Assembly: GCA_016928495.1 (NCBI GenBank)
Contig: JAFGKQ010000247.1
Span: 1 to 9,821 of the forward strand
Direction of reading: 5' to 3'
DNA from: Candidatus Fermentibacterales bacterium
GTDB lineage: Bacteria > Fermentibacterota > Fermentibacteria > Fermentibacterales > JAFGKQ01
Length of the DNA stretch: 9,821 nucleotides
Under the pieces are notes generated by a model. It saw only the letters and a list, made by a program, of their open reading frames with translations. It made no database searches and was not told the DNA's origin. Position 1 is the stretch's first letter; each line of letters begins with the position of its first letter. This document shows, one piece after another, positions 1 to 6,336 of this stretch. Position numbers and translations under genes: made by a program.

Positions 1-696
1 CTCGTCCGGCAACACGTCGATCCTCCGGTGAGGAGCGAGCTGCGCGGCGTCCACGAAGATGTGGGCCCCAGCGGCGTGAGCCTTGGCGGCGAGCCCGTGT
101 ATCGGCTGTATGAAACCGGTGACGTTCGATGCGCCGGTGACCGCGACGAGCTCCACCCGGTCCCCGTACCTGGCGAGCTTCTCGTCGAAGTCGGCCTCAT
201 CGAGCCTGCCCTCGGGAGTGCAGCCAACCACCACGACCTCGGCGCTGCCCTTCCACGGCAGGTAGTTGGAGTGGTGCTCGAGTATCGTGGTGATGACCAC
301 TGCCCGTTCCGAGAAGCCGAAGCGGTGAGCGAGTTTGTTGACGGCCTCGGTGGCGTTCTTCCCGAACACCACCGTATTGGAGCCCGGACTGGCGCCAACG
401 AAGCGGAGCATGAGCTCCCTTGCCCTCTCGTAGGCGCGGGTACAGAAGCGGGACTTGAAGCCAGTCCCCCGGTGGACGCTCGAATAGTACGGGACGAAAC
501 GCTGGATCTCTTCCATGACCTCCATCAGGGGTGGGGTGGTGGAGGCGTTGTCGAGGTTGACGTAGGTGGTTCTGGTACCGTCCAGGAGGGGGATCGGGTG
601 CTCGACGCCTACGACCCGCCCTCTCATGCCGAGTGGGGTCCTACACGCGGGCGGGGAGCCTTCTCCGGTCGAGGATGCGGTTTCGTGCTGGCTCAT
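1..696 (-). CDS. Class V aminotransferase / cysteine desulfurase-like PLP enzyme, C-terminus cut off by the window
   Basis: The 232 visible residues are the N-terminal part of a fold-type I PLP enzyme of the aminotransferase class V / SufS-like family. Visible family marks are NLDNASTTPP (47-56), YSSVHRGTGFKS (71-82), the EHHSNYLPW block (140-148) whose His normally stacks on PLP, ASNVTG (189-194) and VDAAQ (215-219), whose Asp contacts the pyridine nitrogen and whose Gln contacts the PLP oxygen. The Schiff-base lysine and any sulfur-accepting cysteine loop would lie beyond the left edge, so catalytic competence and substrate cannot be judged. The ATG at 696 follows AAGGAG by 4 nt. The first 23 residues are an extension that looks disordered; Met24 is a less likely start because it has no ribosome site. 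The gene lies 77 nt downstream of the biotin carrier gene, on the same strand. Known members make alanine plus persulfide from cysteine, but several class V relatives act on other substrates, so I do not call it SufS. Confidence 0.88.
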   Translation of the reverse strand, partial: MSQHETASSTGEGSPPACRTPLGMRGRVVGVEHPIPLLDGTRTTYVNLDNASTTPPLMEVMEEIQRFVPYYSSVHRGTGFKSRFCTRAYERARELMLRFVGASPGSNTVVFGKNATEAVNKLAHRFGFSERAVVITTILEHHSNYLPWKGSAEVVVVGCTPEGRLDEADFDEKLARYGDRVELVAVTGASNVTGFIQPIHGLAAKAHAAGAHIFVDAAQLAPHRRIDVLPDE

Positions 697-734
697 GGTG
701 CTCCTTGCCGCGGTTCGATGTGGCTCACGGCACG

Positions 735-770
735 AAAACCTGCTCCGGACCCGCCCCGGGGAGGGGGAGC
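735..770 (-). terminator. Weak candidate stem-loop after the biotin carrier gene
   Basis: On the minus strand GCTCC (770-766) can pair with GGAGC (746-742). A further CCC/GGG pairing is possible inside, with a bulge, and TTTT follows at 738-735. It starts 4 nt after the carrier stop codon, a natural place for a terminator or attenuator before the aminotransferase gene. The stem is short and bulged and the T-run is only four bases, separated from the stem by AGG, so this is a tentative call. Confidence 0.25.
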
Positions 771-773
771 CGG

Positions 774-1277
774 CTACTCTATGACTACGAGCCTGTCTCC
801 GGTGTTGACCGAGTCGCCCGGCTTGACGTGGACATCGGCGATCGTCCCCGACTTGGGCGAGACCAGCTCGTTCTGCATCTTCATCGCTTCGAGAATGAGC
901 AGCTTCTGCCTGGCCTCTATCTCGTCGCCCTGCTTGACGAGGACATCCACGACCAGGCCGGGCATCGGCGCGGCCACGACAGCCTCACCCTTCTCGTGCA
1001 GCCCGGCAGATACGTACTCCCGCTCGTCTGCGACACGGAAGCTGAACAACTCGTCACGAACGGATACCTGGTAGCCGTCGGCGTACCTGCTCACCTCTAC
1101 GTTGTAGGAGATGTTGTCGACCAGTATGGAGAGATGGCTGGGGGAGATGCGGGCGATGCTGACCCTTCTCCTGGATTCGTCCAGGCTGACGTCGTAGATC
1201 TCTTCGAAGGGCTTCGCCTCGATCCTCTCGGCGTTTACCCTGAAGCTCCGCTCACCAGCCGATACGATATAGGCCAC
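774..1277 (-). CDS. Biotin carboxyl carrier protein of acyl-CoA carboxylase
   Basis: A 167-residue carrier subunit: it holds the biotin that shuttles carboxylate from the biotin carboxylase to the carboxyltransferase. The C-terminal biotinyl domain (about 95-167) shows APMPGLVVDV, then the EAMKMQNE biotinylation motif with target Lys at about 133, and closes with the usual GD-x-V-x-x-GD-x-L pattern. Residues 1-90 form a beta-rich N-terminal region like the small domain found before the biotinyl domain in propionyl-CoA-carboxylase-type carriers (family inference). I chose the GTG at 1277 because GGGAAGGG lies 6 nt upstream; an ATG at 1340 in the same frame would add 21 basic, poorly ordered residues and sit deep inside the preceding gene. 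The chosen start gives a 26-nt overlap with the biotin carboxylase gene, which suggests coupled translation. Confidence 0.93.
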   Translation of the reverse strand: MAYIVSAGERSFRVNAERIEAKPFEEIYDVSLDESRRRVSIARISPSHLSILVDNISYNVEVSRYADGYQVSVRDELFSFRVADEREYVSAGLHEKGEAVVAAPMPGLVVDVLVKQGDEIEARQKLLILEAMKMQNELVSPKSGTIADVHVKPGDSVNTGDRLVVIE

Positions 1278-2745
1278 CGTTCGCCCTTCCCGACATCCGC
1301 CACTGGCTGCCCGCGCCCTTTTCCCCGGGCTGGAGGTCAACCCTGCTCTCAGCCATTGCCACTATGGTCGCTGCCATTGCTGCGATCTCGATGTGCTCGC
1401 TCGTCTCGGTGTGCTCTATCTCCGAGACCATGCCCGTGTGATAGTCTCCCTCGAGGAAGGGTCCGAACCTGAGGGCCTTCTGGTGGAAGGGAATGGTCGT
1501 GAGGATGCCCCTGATCTTGTACTCCTTGAGGGCCCTGTCCATCCGGCTCAGGGCCTCCGCACGGTCTGCGCCCCAGGTTATCAGCTTCGCTACCAGCGGG
1601 TCGTAGTATATGGGAACCTCGTAGCCGACGCTGATGCCTGACTCGACCCTCACTCCCGGGCCGGCTGGCTCGATCAGCTCCTCTATGATGCCAGTTGATG
1701 GAAGGAAGGTCTGAGGGTCCTCTGCCGATATCCTGCATTCTATCGCTGCGCCGTTGATCCTGACCTGCTTCTGGGTCATGGGGAGCTTCTGGCCACCCGC
1801 AACGAGGATCTGCAGCTTCACGAGGTCCAGACCGGTTATCAGCTCCGTCACCGGATGCTCGACCTGTAGTCTTGCGTTGACCTCCAGGAAGTAGAAGTTC
1901 CTCTCGGAGTCGACCAGGAACTCGACAGTGCCGGCATTGACGTAGCCAGAGGCTCTTATGGCCCTGATTGCCGCCTCACCCATCTGCCTGCGCAGCTCGG
2001 GGGTCAGCGCGCAGCTCGGCGACTCCTCTATGAGCTTCTGGTAGCGCCTCTGGACCGAGCACTCCCTCTCGTTCAGATGGACGACGTTTCCGTGAGCGTC
2101 GGCTACGACCTGCACTTCTACGTGCCTGGGCCTGACGAGGTACTTCTCCAGGTAGACATCCGGGTTGTTGAAAGCAGAGACGGCCTCCGCGCGAGCCCTC
2201 TCCAGGGCTCCCGGAAGGTCCTGGTCGTTCTCTACGATACGGACCCCCTTGCCGCCACCTCCTCCGGAGGCTTTCAGCATCACCGGGTAACCGATGGCCT
2301 TCGCAACTGCGATGGCCTGCTCGCTGCTCTGGAGAGGCTCCTTTATCCCTGGCACGATCGGGATGCCAACGCTCTCGACGGTCTCCCTCGCTCTGGTCTT
2401 GTCTCCGACCAGGGCCATGGACTCGGAGCCCGGTCCGATGAAGATGATGCCCTGCTCCTCGCAGGCAGCCGGGAGCTCCGGGTTCTCGGCAAGAAAGCCG
2501 TAGCCGGGGTGGATGGCATCCGCACCGGACCTCCTGGCAACGTCCATGATCTTGTCGATGCGGAGGTAGCTCTCCCTCGAGGGTGCCGGCCCTATCTCGT
2601 ATGCCTCGTCGGCGTACCTCACATGCTTGGCGGCCCGGTCGACCTCGGAGTAGACGGCAACGGAGGTGATGTCCAGCTCCCTGCAGGCCCTCATCACCCT
2701 TACGGCGATCTCGCCCCTGTTCGCGACCAGGATCTTGGAGATCAT
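1252..2745 (-). CDS. accC: Biotin carboxylase subunit of acyl-CoA carboxylase
   Basis: ATP-grasp enzyme of 497 residues that carboxylates biotin on the carrier using bicarbonate and ATP. The order is complete: N-terminal domain opening ILVANRGEIAVRV (5-17), the HPGYGFLAEN block (79-88), the ATP-grasp glycine loop KASGGGGGKG (158-167), His208 in RPRHVE, ECSVQRR (228-234), FLEVNARLQVEHPVTE (286-301) with Glu288, Asn290, Arg292 and Glu296 at the E. coli AccC numbers, and Arg338 in ECRIS. All expected active-site residues are present. It is about 45 residues longer than E. coli AccC; the tail (about 453-497) has an Ala-rich helix followed by WRMSGR, a pattern I associate with larger acyl-CoA/oxaloacetate carboxylase families. 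The ATG at 2745 comes 3 nt after the carboxyltransferase stop and lacks a strong ribosome site, so it is probably translated by coupling. The symbol denotes the subunit type; the final acyl-CoA substrate is set by the carboxyltransferase. Confidence 0.96.
   Translation of the reverse strand: MISKILVANRGEIAVRVMRACRELDITSVAVYSEVDRAAKHVRYADEAYEIGPAPSRESYLRIDKIMDVARRSGADAIHPGYGFLAENPELPAACEEQGIIFIGPGSESMALVGDKTRARETVESVGIPIVPGIKEPLQSSEQAIAVAKAIGYPVMLKASGGGGGKGVRIVENDQDLPGALERARAEAVSAFNNPDVYLEKYLVRPRHVEVQVVADAHGNVVHLNERECSVQRRYQKLIEESPSCALTPELRRQMGEAAIRAIRASGYVNAGTVEFLVDSERNFYFLEVNARLQVEHPVTELITGLDLVKLQILVAGGQKLPMTQKQVRINGAAIECRISAEDPQTFLPSTGIIEELIEPAGPGVRVESGISVGYEVPIYYDPLVAKLITWGADRAEALSRMDRALKEYKIRGILTTIPFHQKALRFGPFLEGDYHTGMVSEIEHTETSEHIEIAAMAATIVAMAESRVDLQPGEKGAGSQWRMSGRANGGLYRIGW
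1284..1291 (-). promoter_or_regulatory. Ribosome binding site deciding the GTG start of the biotin carrier
   Basis: GGGAAGGG lies inside the 3' end of the biotin carboxylase gene, 6 nt before GTG 1277. It supports the GTG start over the in-frame ATG at 1340. Confidence 0.6.
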
Positions 2746-2748
2746 GGC

Positions 2749-4281
2749 CTAGAGGGGAAGGTTCCCATGCTTCTTGGGTGGGTTGCCGTCACGCTTCGAC
2801 TCGAGCGATCTAAGCGCGCTGATGAGCTTCGGCCTGGTCTCGTGGGGCTTGATCACCTCGTCTATGTAGCCCCGGTTGGCGGCTATGTAGGGATTGTTGA
2901 ACTTCTCGTTGTACTCGTCCACGAGGAGCTGGCGCCTCGCGGCAGGGTCCTCGTCGGAGGCGATGTCCCGTCTGAAGAGGATCTTGACGGCGCCCTCGGC
3001 TCCCATGACGGCTATCTGAGCGGTCGGCCAGGCGAAGTTCAGGTCGCACCTTATGTGTTTGGAGTTCATTGCTATGTAGGCGCCGCCATAGGCCTTCCTG
3101 GTGATTACCGTAAGCCTTGGCACGGTAGCCTCGCAGAAGGCGTAGAGCATCTTGGCGCCTTCCTTGATCACGCCCGAATGCTCCTGGCTGACTCCTGGGA
3201 GGAAGCCAGGCGCGTCCTCGAACACCACCAGCGGGATGTTGAAGCAGTCGCAGAAGCGGATGAAGCGCGCCCCCTTGACTGAGGTGAGGGTGTCGAGCAC
3301 TCCCGCGAGATGGTTTGGCTGGTTGGCTATGAGGCCCACCGGCCTTCCACCGAGCCTCGCGAAGCCCACTATGAGGCTGGGAGCGTACTCCCGATGCACC
3401 TCGAATATCCTGCCATCGTCCACGACCGCCCGGAGAACCTCCATCATGTCGTAGGGCTTCGAGGGATCGGGCGGGACCACGGAGTCCAGGGAGTCCTCCA
3501 TGCGGTCTGCCGGATCGCTGCTCTCGATGAGTGGAGGGTCTTCCATGTTGTTCTGCGGAAGGTAGGTGAGCAGCTCTCTTATCATCGAGAGACACTGCTC
3601 CTCCGACTCCGTGGCGAAGTGGGCCACCCCGCTGCGGGAGTTGTGGACCATGGCGCCGCCCAGCTCCTCGAAGGTCACCTCTTCGTGGGTTACCTCGCGG
3701 ATGACGTCCGGGCCCGTCAGGAACATGTAGCTGGATTGCTTCACCATGAACACGAAGTCCGTCAGGGCGGGGGAGTAAACCGCGCCTCCGGCGCAGGGGC
3801 CCATCACGGCCGAGATCTGCGGGATGACGCCCGAAGCCAGCACGTTCCTGAGGAAGACGTCGCCGTAGCCGGCAAGGGAGTCGACTCCCTCCTGTATCCT
3901 CGCGCCGCCAGAGTCCTTCAGTCCGATCACGGGTGCGCCATTGCGCAGGGCCAGGTCCTGGATCCTGCCTATCTTCTCGGCGTATGCCTGGGACAGCGAG
4001 CCGCCGAAGACCGTGAAATCCTCGGCAATGACGTAGACCAGCCTTCCGTGGATGTAGCCGTAGCCCGTCACTACTCCGTCACCCAGGACCTTCTTCGTCT
4101 CCATGCCGAAGTCGTTGCATCTGTGAGTGACGAACATGCCGAGCTCGCAGAAGGAATCTGGATCCAGCAGCAGGTTCACCCGCTCGCGAGCCGTAAGCTT
4201 GCCGGACTCGTGGTGCTGCTCGATCTTCTTCGCGCCACCGCCTGCGAGAGCCTCCGCTCTCAGATCATCGATTCTCTTCAT
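2749..4281 (-). CDS. Acyl-CoA carboxylase carboxyltransferase subunit (PccB/MmdA family)
   Basis: A 510-residue carboxyltransferase of the crotonase-like, PccB/MmdA type that moves CO2 from biotin to an acyl-CoA, most likely propionyl-CoA or acetyl-CoA. Two tandem domains are visible. The N-terminal one has [12 protein letters not shown] (87-98), [11 protein letters not shown] (122-132) and the oxyanion-forming [13 protein letters not shown] (161-173). The C-terminal one has [16 protein letters not shown] (355-370), [10 protein letters not shown] (396-405) and [16 protein letters not shown]. The position after GGAY, which by my recollection corresponds to the specificity residue of Streptomyces PccB (Asp) and AccB (Ile), is Ile403 here. 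The start is ATG 4281, preceded by GGAAGAGGGCGG; an upstream ATG at 4317 would add 12 residues not usual for the family. Because biotin carboxylase and carrier genes follow directly, the complex should be an ATP-driven carboxylase, not a sodium-pumping decarboxylase; no membrane decarboxylase subunit is seen. Confidence 0.95.
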   Translation of the reverse strand: MKRIDDLRAEALAGGGAKKIEQHHESGKLTARERVNLLLDPDSFCELGMFVTHRCNDFGMETKKVLGDGVVTGYGYIHGRLVYVIAEDFTVFGGSLSQAYAEKIGRIQDLALRNGAPVIGLKDSGGARIQEGVDSLAGYGDVFLRNVLASGVIPQISAVMGPCAGGAVYSPALTDFVFMVKQSSYMFLTGPDVIREVTHEEVTFEELGGAMVHNSRSGVAHFATESEEQCLSMIRELLTYLPQNNMEDPPLIESSDPADRMEDSLDSVVPPDPSKPYDMMEVLRAVVDDGRIFEVHREYAPSLIVGFARLGGRPVGLIANQPNHLAGVLDTLTSVKGARFIRFCDCFNIPLVVFEDAPGFLPGVSQEHSGVIKEGAKMLYAFCEATVPRLTVITRKAYGGAYIAMNSKHIRCDLNFAWPTAQIAVMGAEGAVKILFRRDIASDEDPAARRQLLVDEYNEKFNNPYIAANRGYIDEVIKPHETRPKLISALRSLESKRDGNPPKKHGNLPL

Positions 4282-4322
4282 CCGCCCTCTTCCCGGTGCG
4301 TCCCCTGGGCACGGCAACCGTG

Positions 4323-4351
4323 AGAATAAGGCAATTCAGGGGTGGCGGCAA
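4323..4351 (-). promoter_or_regulatory. Candidate sigma-70 promoter for the acyl-CoA carboxylase genes
   Basis: On the minus strand TTGCCG (4351-4346, 4 of 6 matches to TTGACA) is followed after exactly 17 nt by TATTCT (4328-4323, 4 of 6 matches to TATAAT). It lies in the 70-nt gap between the flavodoxin stop and the carboxyltransferase start, about 42 nt before that ATG. The -35 box touches the flavodoxin stop codon. If real, the carboxylase genes can be expressed apart from the upstream flavodoxin and lipoprotein genes. Consensus for this organism is unknown. Confidence 0.35.
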
Positions 4352-4930
4352 TCAGCCGGAGACGGAGCTGCCAGCCTCGCCGTCCGTGCCTGGTGTCCCG
4401 CCTCTCGCCATTCCGCCGAGCATGTTCCCCACGAATCCCTCTACCGGCTCCTGGTAGTCCTGCCTGGACTCCTTGCGAACGTTCCTGTCTATCAGGGAAA
4501 GGGTGGCCAGGGCGCGGACTCCGGAGACCTCCTGCATGTCCGAGAGGGTCTGGCTGGCCCCCGACCCGCGAAGCGTGCAGAAGAAAGCCGCGTTCCTCAG
4601 GCTCCCGGAGCAGTCCTCCAGGAAGGTCCGGATGGCGGGACACATCGTGAAGGCCCATACCGGAGAGCCCACCACCACCAGATCGAACTCCGAGGGATCC
4701 GTGTCGGGTCGGTCTATGGTCGTCTTCCTTCGAAGACCGGCGTCACGCCCGCCGCTCAGCCAGCCTGAGACTCCCGCTCGCTTCTTCGTGTCCGATATCT
4801 CCTCGAGGGTCACGTTCACGCCGCTGCTCTCGCGCAGCAGCTCCGCCATGCGCTCGGCTGCCTTCCTGGTCACCCCGGTTCTGGAGTAGTAGGTGACGAG
4901 GATCTTCCTGTCTTCTTCAGCAGGGGTCAT
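4352..4930 (-). CDS. Flavodoxin-like FMN protein
   Basis: A 192-residue cytoplasmic protein of the flavodoxin fold. The first strand and phosphate-binding loop read ILVTYYSRTGVTRKAAE (10-26), with SRTGVT the FMN phosphate loop. A middle loop SGWLSGGRDA (55-64) is typical of the longer flavodoxins annotated near NAD(P)H:quinone reductases, and VVVGSPVWAFTMCPA (85-99) gives the second FMN-binding loop. The last 25-30 residues are Gly/Ala/Ser-rich and probably disordered. The ATG at 4930 is chosen over an ATG at 5044 because the upstream 38 residues overlap the preceding gene and resemble no family sequence; its ribosome site is weak (GGGA about 12 nt away). The gene lies 40 nt after the propeller lipoprotein and 70 nt before the carboxyltransferase, all on one strand. 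Its redox partner cannot be told from this window. Confidence 0.87.
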   Translation of the reverse strand: MTPAEEDRKILVTYYSRTGVTRKAAERMAELLRESSGVNVTLEEISDTKKRAGVSGWLSGGRDAGLRRKTTIDRPDTDPSEFDLVVVGSPVWAFTMCPAIRTFLEDCSGSLRNAAFFCTLRGSGASQTLSDMQEVSGVRALATLSLIDRNVRKESRQDYQEPVEGFVGNMLGGMARGGTPGTDGEAGSSVSG

Positions 4931-4970
4931 TCGTGCGGCGTTCCCTTTCCGCGGTGTCTGCCGGGTCCCT

Positions 4971-6140
4971 TCAGTCGAGACCGAGCAGGTAGAGCTTCTG
5001 GAAGCCTTCGGGGTTCTGATGGTAGGCCAGGAAGCCGCCCTCATCCACGATTATCGTGTAATAGGGCCCTTCCGAGGGGCTCATCCGCAGTACGCATCCG
5101 TAGAGCCTGGATCCGTCCGCGGGATCGAAGACGTCGAAGAAGGGAACCGACTCGGTTCCCCGCCTCGCCCACAGGTTGCCCTCGGCGTCGACGCCGAGTC
5201 CCGTGACCATCTGCCTGTACGGCTCGGGGCGGTAGTTGAAGGCCACTCCCTGTGCGCCCATGTTCCTTACCCTCGTGTTCACGAAGTCCGCCTCTTCCTG
5301 GATCTCCTCTTCGGAGCGCTCTACCCTGGGGACGTCCATGCTGATGGTTCGGATCAGCTCGCCATCGGGGCTGAAGCACTGGATCAGGTAGTCCTCGGTC
5401 GAGTAGGGTGCTACGTAGACGTTGCCCCGGCTGTCCGCGGTATAGACGTAGGCGAAGAAGGTCCTCCTGAGGAACTCGGAGAGATCGGAGGGATCGAACA
5501 GGAAGCTGTCGGAGCGGTACACGACGTCCGGCTCGGTCGAATCCACCCTGTACCTGCCGACGACCATCTCCGCAACCGGTTGCCCCTCCTGGGCCTCTAT
5601 GGTGAGCTTGGATGCGATGTAGGAGCTGTCGCCCGCGCCGACCATGTAGAGCGGAGGGTTGTTGGAGAAGCCAGCCCGGAGCCCCTGCCACTCGCCGTCA
5701 TAGGAATAGAGGTGGATGCCGCCCTGGTACGCCGCGCAGACCGCGACGCCGGCCTCGTTCAGCGTGGCCATGGAAAGTGGATTGGTCATCTCTCCCGGGC
5801 CGCTTCCGAGCTTTCCGTACTGGAGGACGAAGTCGCCATCCGGCGTGTATCTCCGGACGCAGCTCATGACCCTGTCCATGACGTAGATGTCCCCATCGGG
5901 GCCATGAGAGACGGACTCGATGCTCCCGAACACGTAGCAGGAATCGCCGAGCTCGACTCCTATCGAGTCGATCAGGACGAGCTCTCTATCAGCTACCGCT
6001 CCGCCCGTCGCGGCGGAGTCACTCACACCCGCTCCGGGCGCCGGCTCGCCTCGGCCGCATGCCATGCAGAACGCGAGCACGCAGAGGCAGGAAAGCCCCG
6101 TTCCGGCAGCGGGACCGACACGCTGGATCGAAGACGACAA
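4971..6140 (-). CDS. 6-bladed beta-propeller lipoprotein with TTG start
   Basis: A 389-residue exported protein. From the TTG at 6140 the N-terminus is a signal peptide with Arg7, a hydrophobic core (about 16-27) and a probable lipid-attachment Cys28 in FCMAC; Cys at -3 is atypical for a lipobox. A low-complexity Gly/Ala/Ser linker (30-50) follows. The rest shows NHL/6-bladed-propeller repeats: GPDGDIYVMDR and RYTPDGDFVLQYG (80-109) with the family signature GKLGSGPGEMTNP (109-121), then SRGNVYVAPYS and CFSPDGELIRTI (237-266), and DAEGNLWARR with FDVFDPADGSRLYG (318-348). Six blades fit the length. Such proteins sit on the membrane surface and probably bind ligands or partners; no catalytic residues are recognised. 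TTG is preceded by GGGAGG at 6 nt. An in-frame ATG at 6209 would put 23 polar residues ahead of the signal peptide, which makes it unlikely. It is the first gene of the leftward series. Confidence 0.85.
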   Translation of the reverse strand: MSSSIQRVGPAAGTGLSCLCVLAFCMACGRGEPAPGAGVSDSAATGGAVADRELVLIDSIGVELGDSCYVFGSIESVSHGPDGDIYVMDRVMSCVRRYTPDGDFVLQYGKLGSGPGEMTNPLSMATLNEAGVAVCAAYQGGIHLYSYDGEWQGLRAGFSNNPPLYMVGAGDSSYIASKLTIEAQEGQPVAEMVVGRYRVDSTEPDVVYRSDSFLFDPSDLSEFLRRTFFAYVYTADSRGNVYVAPYSTEDYLIQCFSPDGELIRTISMDVPRVERSEEEIQEEADFVNTRVRNMGAQGVAFNYRPEPYRQMVTGLGVDAEGNLWARRGTESVPFFDVFDPADGSRLYGCVLRMSPSEGPYYTIIVDEGGFLAYHQNPEGFQKLYLLGLD

Positions 6141-6146
6141 GCAAAG

Positions 6147-6152
6147 CCTCCC
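6147..6152 (-). promoter_or_regulatory. Ribosome binding site that decides the TTG start of the propeller lipoprotein
   Basis: GGGAGG on the minus strand lies 6 nt before TTG 6140. The match is strong and the resulting N-terminus is a compact lipoprotein signal peptide, which the ATG at 6209 would not give. Confidence 0.6.
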
Positions 6153-6208
6153 ATCGGGTTGTTGCGCGCAGGTTCCACGCGCCTCACCATCATCGGCGAA
6201 CATGACCA

Positions 6209-6236
6209 TCCCGGGCCTCCTCGACTAGTCCCGGGA
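6209..6236. repeat. Inverted repeat with nested palindrome in the divergent intergenic region
   Basis: TCCCGGG (6209-6215) and CCCGGGA (6230-6236) form a 7-bp inverted repeat separated by 14 nt. The right arm overlaps a perfect 8-bp palindrome GACTAGTC (6223-6230), and TCCCGGGA (6229-6236) is itself palindromic. The cluster lies upstream of the candidate rightward promoter and before the leftward lipoprotein gene, a position suited to an operator controlling both directions. Short GC-rich palindromes can arise by chance in such DNA. The remaining intergenic sequence (6141-6336) shows no gene. Confidence 0.3.
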
Positions 6237-6257
6237 GTCGTGAGGGTTCCCCGATCC

Positions 6258-6286
6258 TTGAGCAGCGCCGCAAAAAGAGTTACCTT
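6258..6286 (+). promoter_or_regulatory. Candidate promoter for the hydrolase gene series
   Basis: TTGAGC (6258-6263, 4 of 6 matches to TTGACA) is followed after 17 nt by TACCTT (6281-6286, 3 of 6 matches, including the important first TA and last T). An A5 run lies in the spacer. Transcription would begin near 6293, giving a leader of about 44 nt before ATG 6337 with GGGGGAGG at 6321-6328 as ribosome site. Confidence 0.33.
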
Positions 6287-6336
6287 GGAGGGCCGCGAAC
6301 GAGCCTGTTGAACCCGTACTGGGGGAGGCGCTGCCA

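Noticed and set aside
2749-4281. Sodium-pumping methylmalonyl-CoA or glutaconyl-CoA decarboxylase
   Set aside because: A complete ATP-grasp biotin carboxylase is coupled to this gene and no membrane beta subunit is present, so an ATP-dependent carboxylase fits better.
28-4323. Long plus-strand open frames opposite the carboxylase and aminotransferase genes (for example 28-1074, 2077-3282, 3310-4323)
   Set aside because: They lie antisense to genes with clear conserved motifs, have no family features, and are expected in GC-rich coding DNA where stop codons are rare on the other strand.
4893-6311. 472-codon plus-strand frame opposite the propeller lipoprotein
   Set aside because: The minus strand carries a signal peptide and propeller repeats; the plus frame shows only a shadow composition.
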